A stretch of DNA of 64,000 nt from Achromobacter sp. MYb9 (GCF_002975275.1 NZ_PCOQ01000021.1:54540-118539), one strand, 5' to 3'; positions 1 to 10,725 are shown, counted from the stretch's first letter. Notes: generated from the letters alone by a model not told the origin. Translations and numbers: made by a program.

Positions 1-19
1 GATCGATCAGTGAATTCAT
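1..19 (-). CDS. yeaH: YeaH/UPF0229 (DUF444) protein, first six codons only
   Basis: Only the start is inside the window. On the minus strand an ATG at position 19 opens a frame reading M-N-S-L-I-D before the edge. UPF0229 proteins typically begin in this way, and yeaH normally follows prkA (yeaG) in one transcription unit. A good ribosome site (GAGGTG, six bases before the ATG) overlaps the end of prkA, so the two genes look translationally linked. Six codons cannot prove identity; the call rests mainly on position and on the fit of the N-terminus. YeaH function is poorly defined; with PrkA it is linked to stationary-phase and nitrogen-stress physiology. Confidence 0.6.
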
Positions 20-31
20 GATTCACCTCGC

Positions 32-1957
32 TCAGGAAGACTTCCTCACACGGAGATACCACTCGCACAGCAGGCGGACTTGCTTTTCCGTGTACCCCTT
101 TTCCACCATGCGATCCACGAAACTCTGGTGCTTCGACTTGTCCTCGGCCGACGCCTTGGCATTGAACGAAATCACCGGCAGCAGATCTTCCGTGTTCGAG
201 AACATCTTCTTCTCGATCACTTCGCGCAGCTTTTCATAGCTGGTCCAGGTCGGGTTGCGGCCGTTGTTGTTGGCGCGCGCCCGCAGCACGAAGTTCACGA
301 TCTCGTTGCGGAAGTCCTTCGGGTTGGCGATGCCTGCCGGCTTTTCGATTTTCTCCAGTTCGTCATTCAAGGCGCTGCGATCGAAGCTTTCACCGGTTTC
401 AGGATCGCGGAATTCCTCGTCCTGGATCCAGCAGTCGGCAAACGTCACGTAGCGATCGAAGATGTTCTGGCCATACTCGGAGTACGACTCCAGGTACGCC
501 GTCTGGATTTCCTTGCCGATGAATTCCGCGTAGCGCGGCGCCAGGAAGCCCTTGATGAACTCCAGGTAGCGCCGGCGGATTTCCTCGGGGTAGTCCTCGC
601 GGCCGATCCGCTGCTCAAGCACATACATCAGGTGCACCGGGTTGGCGGCCACTTCCGTCTGGTCGTAGTTGAAGACGCTGGACAGGATCTTGTACGCGAA
701 ACGCGTCGACACCCCGTTCATGCCTTCGTCCGTACCGGCGTAGTCCTTGTATTCCTGCAAGGCCTTGGCCTTCGGGTCCACGTCCTTCAGGCTTTCGCCG
801 TCGTAGACGCGCAGCTTCGAATAGATGCTGGAGTTCTCGGGTTCCTTCAGACGGGTCAGCACCGAGAACTGCGCCATCATATCCAGCGTTCCTGGCGCGC
901 ACGGGGCGGCCGACAGCGAGCTGTGATGCAGCAGCTTTTCGTAGATGCGGACTTCTTCGGACACCTGCAGGCAGTAAGGCACCTTGACGATATAGATACG
1001 GTCAAGGAACGCCTCGTTGTGCTTGTTGTTGCGGAAGGTCTGCCATTCGGATTCGTTCGAGTGCGCCATGATCGCGCCGTTGAACGGAATCGCGGAGAAG
1101 CCCTCCGTGCCCTTGAAGTTGCCTTCCTGGGTGGCCGTCAACAGCGGATGCAGCATCTTGATCGGGGCCTTGAACATTTCCACGAACTCAAGCAGCCCCT
1201 GGTTGGCCAGGCACAAGCCGCCGGAATAGCTGTAGGCGTCCGGATCGTCCTGCGAATGGCGGTCCAGTTTGCGGATGTCCACCTTGCCGACCAGCGACGA
1301 AATGTCCTGGTTGTTCTCATCGCCCGGTTCGGTCTTGGCGATGGCGATCTGGCGCAGCACCGACGGATTCAGCCGCACGACCCGGAACTGCGAGATGTCG
1401 CCGTCGAATTCCTTCAGCCGTTTGACGGCCCAGGGCGACATGATGCCGCTCAGGTAGCGCCGCGGGATGCCGTATTCCTTTTCAAGCGTGTCGCCGAAGC
1501 GTTCGGGATGAAACAGCCCCAAAGGCGTTTCGTTGACGGGCGACCCCTTCAAGGCATAGATGGGATAGCTTTCCATCAAGGCCTTCAGACGTTCCGCGAT
1601 GGACGACTTGCCGCCCCCCACGGGCCCCAGCAGGTAGAGGATTTGCTTGCGCTCTTCCAGCCCCTGAGCAGCGTGTTTGAAGAACGCGACGATCTGGCCG
1701 ATCACGTCCTCCATGCCGTAGAACTCCTGGAACGCCGGATAGCGCCGGATGGTCCGGTTGGAAAACAAACGGGAAAGACGTGGGTCGTTGCGCGTATCCA
1801 CGATTTCGGGTTCGCCGATCGCCGCCAGCATGCGCTCAGCGGGGCTGGCGTACGCCATGGGATCGCGTTTAGCGAGGTTCAGATATTCCTCAAGGGAAAG
1901 CTCTGACTCCTGCTCTTTTGCATACTGCGACTTGAAGCCTTCGACGATGTTTTGCAC
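32..1957 (-). CDS. prkA: PrkA/YeaG family serine protein kinase
   Basis: This 641-residue protein matches the PrkA (YeaG) family over its full usual length. A P-loop GPVGGGKSS lies at residues 111-119 in an AAA+-like N-terminal region, and the C-terminal part is the kinase-like PrkA domain. PrkA proteins autophosphorylate on serine; in enterobacteria YeaG acts with YeaH in adaptation to sustained nitrogen starvation. The start is a GTG at 1957 preceded by a near-perfect AGGAGG six bases upstream, and no in-frame ATG near the start fits better. yeaH follows after 12 bases. The gene-poor region upstream must hold the promoter, but no clear -35/-10 pair could be picked. Confidence 0.95.
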   Translation of the reverse strand: MQNIVEGFKSQYAKEQESELSLEEYLNLAKRDPMAYASPAERMLAAIGEPEIVDTRNDPRLSRLFSNRTIRRYPAFQEFYGMEDVIGQIVAFFKHAAQGLEERKQILYLLGPVGGGKSSIAERLKALMESYPIYALKGSPVNETPLGLFHPERFGDTLEKEYGIPRRYLSGIMSPWAVKRLKEFDGDISQFRVVRLNPSVLRQIAIAKTEPGDENNQDISSLVGKVDIRKLDRHSQDDPDAYSYSGGLCLANQGLLEFVEMFKAPIKMLHPLLTATQEGNFKGTEGFSAIPFNGAIMAHSNESEWQTFRNNKHNEAFLDRIYIVKVPYCLQVSEEVRIYEKLLHHSSLSAAPCAPGTLDMMAQFSVLTRLKEPENSSIYSKLRVYDGESLKDVDPKAKALQEYKDYAGTDEGMNGVSTRFAYKILSSVFNYDQTEVAANPVHLMYVLEQRIGREDYPEEIRRRYLEFIKGFLAPRYAEFIGKEIQTAYLESYSEYGQNIFDRYVTFADCWIQDEEFRDPETGESFDRSALNDELEKIEKPAGIANPKDFRNEIVNFVLRARANNNGRNPTWTSYEKLREVIEKKMFSNTEDLLPVISFNAKASAEDKSKHQSFVDRMVEKGYTEKQVRLLCEWYLRVRKSS

Positions 1958-2967
1958 GGAAACCTCCTACAACACGCGAAAAATTCAGCACGTCCCTACG
2001 TGTCCCCATTGTGCCTCAGTGCCTACGCTTTACTAGACAAACCAGCGATAAGCATTTGCGGCCCGGTGTTATGTTGCTTTCGCCACACATCAACCATGAA
2101 GCACGATCGGGGGCCCTTTCCATTTAGGCTGCATCCCGCGGACACAAGTTCCGTCAGGGAATGCAACTTACGTGAATAAGTTATCTCGCTAGCCTTCAGC
2201 ATATTGCTATGGCCGGCACGCATGGTGCGGCCGCACATGAAATGGTCAGCAATCATTTGAAGGGATGAGCGATATCCCGGTGGATTCTTATGATTCGGGC
2301 GTAAACCCGATGCGCCCGCTATGCGATGGCAGCGGACGGTCTGAACAGCGCCTTGGCGTACTTGTTCAGCAGCGTGCCGGTTCGGTCGTGAAAGGCGCCG
2401 ATATCGCGGCACGGGAATCCGTGGTGACGAGGGCGCGTAGCACTGTTCGGTGCAGGCCGTTAGCACGTAGCGCCAAGTCATGTGCCTATGCTAAAGCCAA
2501 TTGACGCTTTTGTGGCAATTCATTTGGCGCATCGCCGAAAATAGTGATGAGGGTTTTCGCGATGAAAACGCCCTGCGCGAATCGCTCGCAAACTTGATGC
2601 GATTGCGGCCACGCATGCGTCGCGAGGCCTTTGAGAAAGGCATTTCGCGCGGTTTCAATCGCACAATTGGCAGCCGCGCATGGCGAGTGCTATTACCCAT
2701 GGCGCAAGCACGGATACTTCCTGCAAGCGTTGTCATCGACAAGAAACCAAGCCTTGCCGCCCACGCGGAAAACACGCATCCCGACGCGCGCCGCTTTTTA
2801 AACACGCAACTTCAGCAAAAAGGCGGACCAGCAGGTGCCAGCATCTGCCGTGCCATCCACGCCAGCGCGGGCGTCTTCGCACGACGCCATCGTGCGGCGT
2901 CAAGCAGCGTCACGCGGGTCCAAGGTGGGCCGGCGGGCGTGGAAACGAGTGGGGTGAAAAGAGAGAT
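1958..2967. other. Gene-poor interval between prkA and ribD
   Basis: About 1 kb without a convincing gene. Open frames on both strands (for example plus 2501-3079 and minus 2023-2481) lack a good ribosome site and resemble no known family. One short minus-strand stretch ending at a TAG at 2319-2321 is open for about 46 codons with gene-like codon choice (it ends ...LLNKYAKALFRPSAAIA) but has no start, so it may be the tail of a decayed gene. Base composition between roughly 2150 and 2600 is less GC-rich than the flanks. prkA control sequences must lie in the first part. Confidence 0.5.
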
Positions 2968-4119
2968 TCAGGCGTCAGCAGGCAAGGCCACGCGCTGCGC
3001 CAATTGCCGCCAGGCGCCAGGCACCCTGGCGCGCAGGCGCATGTCCGCGCCCAGCCGCGCGGCATCGATGAATTCGTAACGCTGGGCGGCGTCCAGGTGC
3101 TCAAGCATGGGCAGGCGCACCATGCCCGCCGCGTCGCCCAGCAGCACGGGCGCCAGATACAGCAGCAGTTCATCCACGCAGCCCGCGGCAACCAATGCGC
3201 CGGACAGGCCCGCTCCGGCCTCGACATGGACTTCGTTGAACTGTTCCTGGGCGAACCAGCGCATCATGGCCGGCAGATCGACGCGGTCCGGCGCCTGCCC
3301 GGGCAACACCACCACTCGCGCATTCTTGTCCGCCAGCCGCGCGGCCTTGGCGGCATCTTCGCGGGCGGTAAAGACGATCACTTCCGCGCCATCAAACAAC
3401 CGGGCACCCTCCGGGATCTCGAAACGGCCGTCCACTACCGCCTTGCGCGGCTGGCGCGGCGTTTCCAGGCCGCGCACATTGAGTTGCGGGTCGTCTTTCA
3501 ATACGGTGCCCATGCCGGTCAGCACCACGCAGCTGCGCGCACGCCAATGATGGCCGTCCGCCCGGGCCTCGGCACCGGTGATCCACTGCGACATGCCGTT
3601 ATGCAACGCGCTGCGGCCGTCCAGCGACGCCGCCATCTTCATCCACACCCAGGGCAACGACCGGCTCATGCGCGAGATGAACCCCACATTGATCGCCAGG
3701 GCTTCCTCGGCGCAGACGCCGGTCACGACCTGGATACCGGCGTCACGCAAGCGCGCCAGGCCCTGTCCGTTGACGAGCGGATTGGGGTCGCCAATGGCGA
3801 CGACGACTCGCGCGGGCTTTGCCGCCAGCACGGCGTCCACGCAAGGCGGCGTGCGTCCGAAATGGCTGCAGGGTTCCAGCGTGACGTACATCGTCGCGCC
3901 TTCCACGGGTTCGTGCCGGGCCTGGGCGTCGCGCAGCGCGCGGATTTCGGCGTGCGGGCCGCCGGGCGGCTGCGTCGCGCCTTCGCCCAGCACGCGCCCG
4001 TCGCGCACGATGACGCATCCGACCCTTGGGTTAGGCGCGGTCGTGAACAGCACGCTCTCTGCCAGCGCCAGGGCGCGTCGCATCCAGAAGATATCGTCAG
4101 GGTGGCTTACGGTCGTCAT
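2968..4119 (-). CDS. ribD: Bifunctional riboflavin deaminase/reductase RibD
   Basis: RibD performs the second and third steps of riboflavin synthesis: deamination of diaminohydroxyphosphoribosylaminopyrimidine, then NADPH-dependent reduction of the ribosyl side chain. At 383 residues the length is normal. The N-terminal deaminase domain (about 5-145) has the zinc-site signature H56-A-E58 with C84 and C93 in EPCSHFGRTPPC. The C-terminal reductase domain starts near residue 155 (MKMAASLDGR) and contains the substrate and NADPH regions. It is transcribed away from the isochorismatase gene at 4299 across a 179-bp shared control region. No other riboflavin gene lies beside it. No FMN riboswitch is evident. 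Confidence 0.95.
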   Translation of the reverse strand: MTTVSHPDDIFWMRRALALAESVLFTTAPNPRVGCVIVRDGRVLGEGATQPPGGPHAEIRALRDAQARHEPVEGATMYVTLEPCSHFGRTPPCVDAVLAAKPARVVVAIGDPNPLVNGQGLARLRDAGIQVVTGVCAEEALAINVGFISRMSRSLPWVWMKMAASLDGRSALHNGMSQWITGAEARADGHHWRARSCVVLTGMGTVLKDDPQLNVRGLETPRQPRKAVVDGRFEIPEGARLFDGAEVIVFTAREDAAKAARLADKNARVVVLPGQAPDRVDLPAMMRWFAQEQFNEVHVEAGAGLSGALVAAGCVDELLLYLAPVLLGDAAGMVRLPMLEHLDAAQRYEFIDAARLGADMRLRARVPGAWRQLAQRVALPADA

Positions 4120-4238
4120 GGCAGGAATTGTATGTCCGGCGGCGCGGCGCAGGGCGTAACGTGCCTTGACCAGGAGGGGTATGCTTCCTGCATGTCCGTT
4201 TTGGGCCGGTCGAGGTCTTTCGACGATCTCGCGGGCGG

Positions 4239-4254
4239 CTGAAATTCACTTCAG
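4239..4254. promoter_or_regulatory. Inverted repeat upstream of isochorismatase gene
   Basis: CTGAA-N6-TTCAG lies 45 bases before the ATG of the isochorismatase gene, in the gap shared with divergent ribD. The AraC/GlxA-type regulator gene immediately downstream of the isochorismatase gene is the obvious candidate to bind here, but that is inference from position only. Confidence 0.3.
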
Positions 4255-4298
4255 AATGGCGCTGCACCCCCTGAAATCCTTGGCCTGGAGCCCGGAAC

Positions 4299-4862
4299 AT
4301 GAAACAAGCACTGATCGTCATCGACGTACAAGAGTCTTTCCGGCATCGTCCGTTTTGGGATGAAACCGAATATCCGGCGTTCCTGGCCCAGATCCAGGGG
4401 CTGATCGACGCTGCGTCCGCCCAAGGCATCCCCGTCCTGCAGGTGTTCCACACCAGCAAGTCGGCCGACCCTGCCAACCCGTTTTCGCTGGCCTCCGGCC
4501 ACGTCAAGACACTGGAAGAATTGCGCATCGCGCCCACCGCCGTGTTCCACAAAACGGTGCACTCGTCGCTGTACGCCGAAAGCGCGGATGGCCACTCGCT
4601 GCATGACTGGCTGTGGGAAAACGGCATCGAAGGCATCATCGTCAGCGGCATCCGAACCGAACAATGCTGCGAAACGACGTCGCGCCACGCCAGCGACGCG
4701 GGCTTCAAAGTCGTCTTCCCGACCGACGCCACGCTGACGTTCGCCATGCAAAGCCCGTCCGGCAAGCACTACACGCCAGCCGAGATCCGGGACCACACCG
4801 AGCTGGTGCTTCAAGGCCGCTTCGCCCGCGTCACGCGCGCCGCCGACGCGCTGGCGGCCTGA
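4299..4862 (+). CDS. Isochorismatase-family cysteine hydrolase
   Basis: A 187-residue cytoplasmic hydrolase of the isochorismatase-like superfamily. The catalytic triad is visible: D9 in IVIDVQ, K85 in VFHKTVHSS, and the nucleophile C123 in GIRTEQCCETT, where the cis-peptide motif normally sits. Family members hydrolyse isochorismate, nicotinamide, ureides or N-carbamoyl compounds; nothing in the sequence fixes the substrate. The gene is followed after 19 bases by a GlxA-type regulator on the same strand, a common pairing in which the regulator controls its neighbour. The window holds a second, unrelated copy at 30215-30907 with little similarity outside the motifs. Confidence 0.85.
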   Translation: MKQALIVIDVQESFRHRPFWDETEYPAFLAQIQGLIDAASAQGIPVLQVFHTSKSADPANPFSLASGHVKTLEELRIAPTAVFHKTVHSSLYAESADGHSLHDWLWENGIEGIIVSGIRTEQCCETTSRHASDAGFKVVFPTDATLTFAMQSPSGKHYTPAEIRDHTELVLQGRFARVTRAADALAA

Positions 4863-4881
4863 TCCGGACCAGGAAGGCGCC

Positions 4882-5844
4882 ATGATTCCCGTGTACTTCG
4901 TGCTGTCGCGGGGCATCGTCCTGCTGGACCTGGCGGGTCCCGCAGAAGCCTTCCGCGTCGCCAACAAGCTTTGTCCCGGCACGTTCGAGCAGCACTTCTG
5001 CGGCCCTTCCGAGGTCGTGGAAAGCGGCATCGCCGGGCTGCACCTTGCCCATATACGGCCACTGCCGGGCGCACTGCCCGCCCATGCGCTTGTCATCATT
5101 TCCGGAGTGGTCGGCCAGCCCATCCGGCTGGATAGCCCCGACGCCCACGCCATCATCGACTGGCTGGCGGTCCGCCATCCGGCGGACGGCTTCACGCTGA
5201 TGACCGTGTGTGCCGGCGCGTTGTTCGCCGCCTCGGCCGGATTGACCCGGCAACGCGAGTGCACCACGCACCACTCCTGCCTGACGCAGTTGACGGACAT
5301 CGATCCGACCGCCCGCGTGCACGACAACCGGATCTTCGTCGAAGACGGCAACCTGGTCAGCAGCGCCGGCATCACGGCGGGCATCGACCTGGCGCTGCAC
5401 ATGGTGGCGCGCCACTGCGGACCGCGCACCGCCAGCGAGGTAGCGCGCGACATGGTCGTCTATCAGCGGCGGGCCGGCACGGACGCCACGCTGTCGCCCT
5501 GGCTGGAGCACCGCAGCCACATGCATCCTGGCGTGCACCGCGTGCAGGATGCGGTCGTGCGCAACCCCGCCGCGCCGTGGTCCGCGCAGTCGCTGGCGGA
5601 TCAGGCGCATACCAGCGCGCGCCATCTGACGCGCCTGTTCCGCGAACACGCGGGCTGCACCCCGATGGACTACCTGTATCAGATACGCGTCGCGCTGGCG
5701 CGCGACATGCTGCGCGAAACCCGGCTGGACCTGGAGCGCGTGGCGGAAAAATCCGGCTTTGGCTCGGCGCAGCACATGCGCCGCGTGTGGCGCAAATTCC
5801 AGCCCCAGACACCCAGTCTGGCGCGATCGTCGTCAATGCCATGA
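4882..5844 (+). CDS. GlxA-type AraC-family regulator with DJ-1/PfpI domain
   Basis: A 320-residue regulator with two domains. Residues 1-185 form a DJ-1/PfpI-like (class I glutamine amidotransferase fold) sensor with a cysteine (C110, TVCAGALF) at the nucleophile-elbow position. Residues about 215-315 form the double helix-turn-helix AraC DNA-binding domain (SLADQAHTSARHLTRLFREHAG followed by the second helix-turn-helix around SGFGSAQHMRRVW). Such GlxA-like proteins usually activate adjacent catabolic genes in response to small nitrogenous molecules. It lies 19 bp after the isochorismatase gene, so the two probably form one transcript and the regulator may control it. Confidence 0.9.
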   Translation: MIPVYFVLSRGIVLLDLAGPAEAFRVANKLCPGTFEQHFCGPSEVVESGIAGLHLAHIRPLPGALPAHALVIISGVVGQPIRLDSPDAHAIIDWLAVRHPADGFTLMTVCAGALFAASAGLTRQRECTTHHSCLTQLTDIDPTARVHDNRIFVEDGNLVSSAGITAGIDLALHMVARHCGPRTASEVARDMVVYQRRAGTDATLSPWLEHRSHMHPGVHRVQDAVVRNPAAPWSAQSLADQAHTSARHLTRLFREHAGCTPMDYLYQIRVALARDMLRETRLDLERVAEKSGFGSAQHMRRVWRKFQPQTPSLARSSSMP

Positions 5845-5862
5845 CGGCGCCGAAGCGCCGTC
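5843..5862. terminator. Hairpin between convergent glxA-type gene and nrdR
   Basis: Perfect 8-bp stem GACGGCGC/GCGCCGTC around CGAA (UUCG loop on the minus strand), overlapping the stop codon of the plus-strand regulator. It sits exactly between converging genes. The following T-tract is weak in both directions. Confidence 0.55.
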
Positions 5863-5893
5863 GTTCATCTTGTCATGCCGAATTCAGCCGGCG

Positions 5894-6373
5894 CTATTCC
5901 TTGCGCAGCTTGCCGGGCAGCAAGGGCCCCTGCATTTCCCGGATGGCCTCGACGAATTCGCCGATGTCCTCGAAGCTCTTGTAGACCGACGCAAAACGCA
6001 CATAGGCCACCTTGTCCAGCTTGCGCAGCTCGGTCATGACGAGTTCGCCGATGTGTTCGCTGGGGACTTCCCGCAGTCCGCTCGCCAGCAGCTGTTCTTC
6101 GATGCGGGCCACGGCGGCATCCACGTCTTCGGTGCTGACGGGCCGCTTGCGCAGCGCCAGGCTCAGGCTGGCCCGCAACTTGGCGGGATCGTACTCGCTG
6201 CGGCTGCCATTGCGCTTCACCACGGAAGGCAAGGCAAGCTCCACCCGCTCATAGGTGGTGAACCGCTTGTCACAGGACAGGCAGCGGCGACGGCGGCGGA
6301 TGGCGTCGCCCTCTTCCGAGACCCGGCTGTCAACGACCTGTGTTTCGGCATTGCCGCAAAATGGACACCGCAT
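5894..6373 (-). CDS. nrdR: Transcriptional repressor NrdR
   Basis: NrdR senses ATP/dATP and represses ribonucleotide reductase genes by binding paired NrdR boxes. The 159-residue protein has the family layout: an N-terminal zinc ribbon (C3, C6, C31, C34) with the basic RRRRR stretch that contacts DNA, then an ATP-cone domain (about 50-140). It follows glyA on the same strand, a classic betaproteobacterial order, but a hairpin separates them (6511-6542), so it probably has its own promoter in the AT-richer stretch at 6390-6425. The expected target, nrdAB with two matching boxes, is in this window at 41.3-45.6 kb. Confidence 0.97.
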   Translation of the reverse strand: MRCPFCGNAETQVVDSRVSEEGDAIRRRRRCLSCDKRFTTYERVELALPSVVKRNGSRSEYDPAKLRASLSLALRKRPVSTEDVDAAVARIEEQLLASGLREVPSEHIGELVMTELRKLDKVAYVRFASVYKSFEDIGEFVEAIREMQGPLLPGKLRKE

Positions 6374-6510
6374 GTGTGTTCCCTAAAGGCACGGATAGCA
6401 ATAATTGAGCATATTGTAACGATGCGCCCCCGGGGAGGCACCAATACGGCTAATTCGTCCCCGATATCATGGACAGCCCGGTCGAGGATAGCGCCTGCCG
6501 CGCGGAAAGC

Positions 6511-6542
6511 AAAGGGACGGCGCCTTGCGGGGCCGTCCCTTT
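6511..6542 (-). terminator. Terminator after glyA
   Basis: An 11-bp perfect stem (AAAGGGACGGC at 6511-6521 paired with 6532-6542) with a 10-base loop lies about 50 bases after the glyA stop. On the minus strand it is followed by a moderately T-rich tail (TTTGCTTTCC). Confidence 0.65.
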
Positions 6543-6590
6543 GGTGTGGCCCCAACGGCGGATAGCCTCGGGGCCCGGGGGGATACTGCT

Positions 6591-7841
<1,251 letters not shown>

Positions 7842-8045
7842 GACGGGGGATTCCTGAGGCGGTAAGAGAGGAGAAAGCCGTGTCGGGTGGGTAAACCCGA
7901 AGAATGCTGAATAGTTTACCGCGTCAGGCGGATTCAATTGCCGCCAAAATGCGTCGAAGCGGAGCAAAATACCGGCGATGGGCGCGAAAACCACGCCAAC
8001 GCGCCGCGCCCGGAAACCGCTCTCAATCCGACTTGAGAAACTTTC

Positions 8046-8684
8046 ATGCAAACCGCCACCCTCATAACCTACTCGCTAGTAGCCGCCGCCAGCGTCATCA
8101 GCCCGGGCCCCGCCACCATGCTTGCCATCCGCAATGGCGCAGCGGGCGGCGTGCGCGCCGTCGTGCCGTCCACGCTGGGCAATGTCACCGGGTTGTTCCT
8201 GCTGTCCGCCGCCGCGATGCTGGGTCTGGGCGTAGTCCTGCAATCTTCCGCGATGCTGTTCATGGCGCTGAAGATCGCCGGCGCCGCCTACCTGATCTAC
8301 GTCGGACTGCGCCACCTGCTGGGCCGCGCCCACATCGCGCCGCCCGAAGACGCCGCCACCGGCACCCCGCCGCGCCGGCCCGGCCGCCTGTACCTGGAAG
8401 CCACGTTCGTGGCCGCCATGAATCCCAAGCCCATCCTGTTCTTCACCGCGCTGTTCCCGCAATTCCTGAACGCGCACGAGCCGCTGCTGCCGCAATTCTT
8501 CATCCTGACCGGCATCTTCATGGCCATGTCGCTGGTGTCGCTGCTGACCTACGGCGCCCTGGCCCGCCGCGCCCGCCGCCTGCTGCGCCAGCCGCGCATC
8601 GTGGTCTGGCTGAACCGCCTTGTCGGTTCGATCTTCGTCGCCTTCGGACTGGCGCTGCTGCGCCTGAAGCGGTCGGCCGCCTGA
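8046..8684 (+). CDS. LysE/RhtB family amino acid exporter
   Basis: A 212-residue inner-membrane protein with the LysE/RhtB profile: an N-terminal segment with the family signature [17 protein letters not shown], about six hydrophobic helices, and a hydrophilic central loop near residues 95-115. Members export basic amino acids, homoserine, threonine or their analogues by proton exchange. Substrate cannot be told from sequence. It stands alone, divergent from glyA and convergent with the PEBP gene, so it is probably a single-gene unit. Confidence 0.88.
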   Translation: MQTATLITYSLVAAASVISPGPATMLAIRNGAAGGVRAVVPSTLGNVTGLFLLSAAAMLGLGVVLQSSAMLFMALKIAGAAYLIYVGLRHLLGRAHIAPPEDAATGTPPRRPGRLYLEATFVAAMNPKPILFFTALFPQFLNAHEPLLPQFFILTGIFMAMSLVSLLTYGALARRARRLLRQPRIVVWLNRLVGSIFVAFGLALLRLKRSAA

Positions 8685-8724
8685 TGCGAAGCACGCCCGA
8701 GCAACGGGCGCCGCGAACGTAAAA

Positions 8725-8746
8725 AAGGGCCGCGATCGCGGCCCTT
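8725..8746 (-). terminator. Rho-independent terminator
   Basis: A 22-base perfect palindrome (AAGGGCCGCGA and its complement) with a run of six T on the minus strand (AAAAAA at 8721-8726 on plus). Strand polarity fits termination of the PEBP gene at 8771; the LysE gene converges from the other side. Confidence 0.85.
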
Positions 8747-8770
8747 CCGAAGTGGCGATAGCGGCTGGCG

Positions 8771-9424
8771 CTACGCCTCGGTGGTTCCGATCTGCTTGGG
8801 CGCCAGCTTCGGGTTGAGCGTGTAGGTGCCCGTGACGGAAGCCTGGGCCAGCACGTGTTTCTGCATGGCGCGCAGCGCGTCCTCGCCGGTGAAGGACCCG
8901 TTCAGGTTCAGGCTATGCACGTCCAGCGCATACAGCGTGAAGACGTAACGGTGCACGATCGAATCGTTCCAGGGCGGGCACGGGCCGTCGTAGCCGAAGT
9001 AGTCGCCGCTCATGTCGTGGTCGTTGGCGAACCACGAGGAATACGAGTTGATGCCCTGGCGCGCGTCCATCGGCGCCAGCGGGCCACCCTTGCCGCGCGG
9101 GGTGATGCCGTTGGAGAAGGCGCCTTCGTCGATTTCGCGCATGTCGGCAGCCAGGTCCACCAGCACCCAGTGGAAGAAGTCCACGCGGGGCAGGTCGGCC
9201 GGGACTTCGCGGCCTTCCTGGTTGACGTCGTCGGGCCTCGAGGGCACGTCCGGATCGTGGCAGATCAACGCAAACGACTGCGTTCCCGGCGGGACGTCGT
9301 CCCACGAAAACTGCGGGTTGTAGTTGTCTGCCAGCGCGACGTGCGATTGCGCATCGATTTTGCCGAAGGCGTAGCGTTCGGGAATCGACTCGTGATCGGA
9401 AAAAGACAAACTCGAAAGTTTCAT
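8771..9424 (-). CDS. YbhB/YbcL family Raf-kinase-inhibitor-like (PEBP) protein
   Basis: A 217-residue phosphatidylethanolamine-binding-protein fold. Recognisable family segments are CHDPDVP (the ligand-pocket motif), VDFFHWVLVDLA, and YDGPCPPWNDSIVHRYVFTLYALD. The bacterial homologues YbhB and YbcL have no settled role; some inhibit proteases or kinases. No signal peptide is present, so it is expected in the cytoplasm. The ATG at 9424 is chosen because AAGGAG lies six bases upstream; the frame is open for eight more codons without one. It is a single gene with its own terminator, downstream of tyrS. Confidence 0.9.
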   Translation of the reverse strand: MKLSSLSFSDHESIPERYAFGKIDAQSHVALADNYNPQFSWDDVPPGTQSFALICHDPDVPSRPDDVNQEGREVPADLPRVDFFHWVLVDLAADMREIDEGAFSNGITPRGKGGPLAPMDARQGINSYSSWFANDHDMSGDYFGYDGPCPPWNDSIVHRYVFTLYALDVHSLNLNGSFTGEDALRAMQKHVLAQASVTGTYTLNPKLAPKQIGTTEA

Positions 9425-9495
9425 GTCGTGCTCCTTGAAGTGCCGCAAAGGCTTGCCGCCCCTGCCTGTACCCTCAGCGTATCAAAACTTCGCAA

Positions 9496-10725
9496 TTATG
9501 GGTTCAAGTTAACACGCGCGAACTTGCGCTTGCCCACCTGCACCACATAAGTGCCGGCCGGCAATTGCAACGATTTATCTTCGACCCGATCGCCGTTGAC
9601 CCGCACGCCGCCCTGCTCCACATTGCGCTGCGCCTCGGACCCCGATGCGACCAGGCCGGCTTCGCGCAGCAGCTTCAGGATGCCCACCGGCGCGCCGCCG
9701 ATATTCACTTCGGGCATGTCTTCCGGGATGGCGCCGTCGCGAAAGCGCGCCTCGAAGGACGCCAGCGCGTCGTCGGCCGCGCGGGCGGAATGGAAGCGCG
9801 TGATGATTTCCTGAGCCAGCATGACTTTGGCATCACGCGGGTTGCGGCCGCCATCGGTCTCTTGCTTGAGGGCCGCGATGTCTTCCAGGGACCGAAACGA
9901 CAGCAGCTCGAAGTAGCGCCACATCAGCGTGTCGGAAATCGACATGAGCTTGCCGAACATCGAATCGGGCGACTCCGAAATGCCGATGTAGTTGCCCTTC
10001 GACTTGGACATCTTCTCGACCCCGTCCGTGCCCACCAGCAGCGGCATCGTCAAAATGCACTGCGGCTCCTGGCCATACTCCTTTTGCAGCTCGCGCCCGA
10101 CCAGCAGGTTGAACTTCTGATCGGTGCCCCCCAGCTCCAGATCGGACTTCAGCGCCACCGAGTCATATCCCTGCATCAGCGGATACAGGAATTCGTGCAC
10201 CGAAATCGGGATGCCACCCTTGAAGCGCTTGGTGAAATCCTCGCGCTCCATCATGCGGGCCACGGTGTAACGCGACGCCAGCTGGATCATGCCGCGGGCA
10301 CCCAGCGGATCGCACCACTCGGAGTTGTAACGGATCTCGGTGCGCGCCGGATCCAGCACCAGGCTGGCCTGCGCGTAGTAAGTCTTGGCGTTGGACTCGA
10401 TCTGCTCGCGCGTCAGCGGGGGACGGGTGCTGTTGCGGCCGCTGGGGTCGCCGATCGTGGAGGTGAAATCGCCGATCAGGAAGATGACGTTATGGCCCAG
10501 ATCCTGCAACTGGCGCATCTTGTTCAGCACCACGGTGTGGCCCAGGTGGATGTCCGGCGCGGTGGGATCCAGCCCCAGCTTGATGCGCAGGGGCACGCCG
10601 GTCGCGCGGCTCTTGGCCAGCTTGCGGGCGAACTCGGACTCGACCAACAGCTCGTCGCAACCGCGCTTGGCTATACGCAGATCGGCTTCGACTTCGGGAG
10701 TGATAGGGGCTTCGGAGGATGACAT
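9496..10725 (-). CDS. tyrS: Tyrosyl-tRNA synthetase
   Basis: TyrS charges tRNA-Tyr. The 409-residue class I synthetase has the HLGH version of the HIGH motif at residues 60-63 and KMSKS at 238-242, with an S4 RNA-binding domain at the C-terminus (about 345-405). The KMSKS signature and length place it in the TyrZ-like bacterial group rather than the E. coli TyrS type, which has KFGKT. It is divergent from the M23 peptidase gene across a 265-bp gap. That arrangement is common in Bordetella-type genomes. Confidence 0.97.
   Translation of the reverse strand: MSSSEAPITPEVEADLRIAKRGCDELLVESEFARKLAKSRATGVPLRIKLGLDPTAPDIHLGHTVVLNKMRQLQDLGHNVIFLIGDFTSTIGDPSGRNSTRPPLTREQIESNAKTYYAQASLVLDPARTEIRYNSEWCDPLGARGMIQLASRYTVARMMEREDFTKRFKGGIPISVHEFLYPLMQGYDSVALKSDLELGGTDQKFNLLVGRELQKEYGQEPQCILTMPLLVGTDGVEKMSKSKGNYIGISESPDSMFGKLMSISDTLMWRYFELLSFRSLEDIAALKQETDGGRNPRDAKVMLAQEIITRFHSARAADDALASFEARFRDGAIPEDMPEVNIGGAPVGILKLLREAGLVASGSEAQRNVEQGGVRVNGDRVEDKSLQLPAGTYVVQVGKRKFARVNLNP

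Noticed and set aside
80..1906. 608-codon plus-strand frame opposite prkA
   Set aside because: Shadow frame rich in H, R, V and D with no domain; PrkA on the other strand is certain.
2501..3079. 192-codon plus-strand frame upstream of and overlapping ribD
   Set aside because: No ribosome site or family resemblance, and the 3' third runs antisense to ribD. Recorded only as part of a gene-poor interval.
7842..8051. 70-codon N-terminal extension of GlyA
   Set aside because: Unconserved, no ribosome site at the earlier ATG; the conserved GlyA N-terminus begins at 7841.
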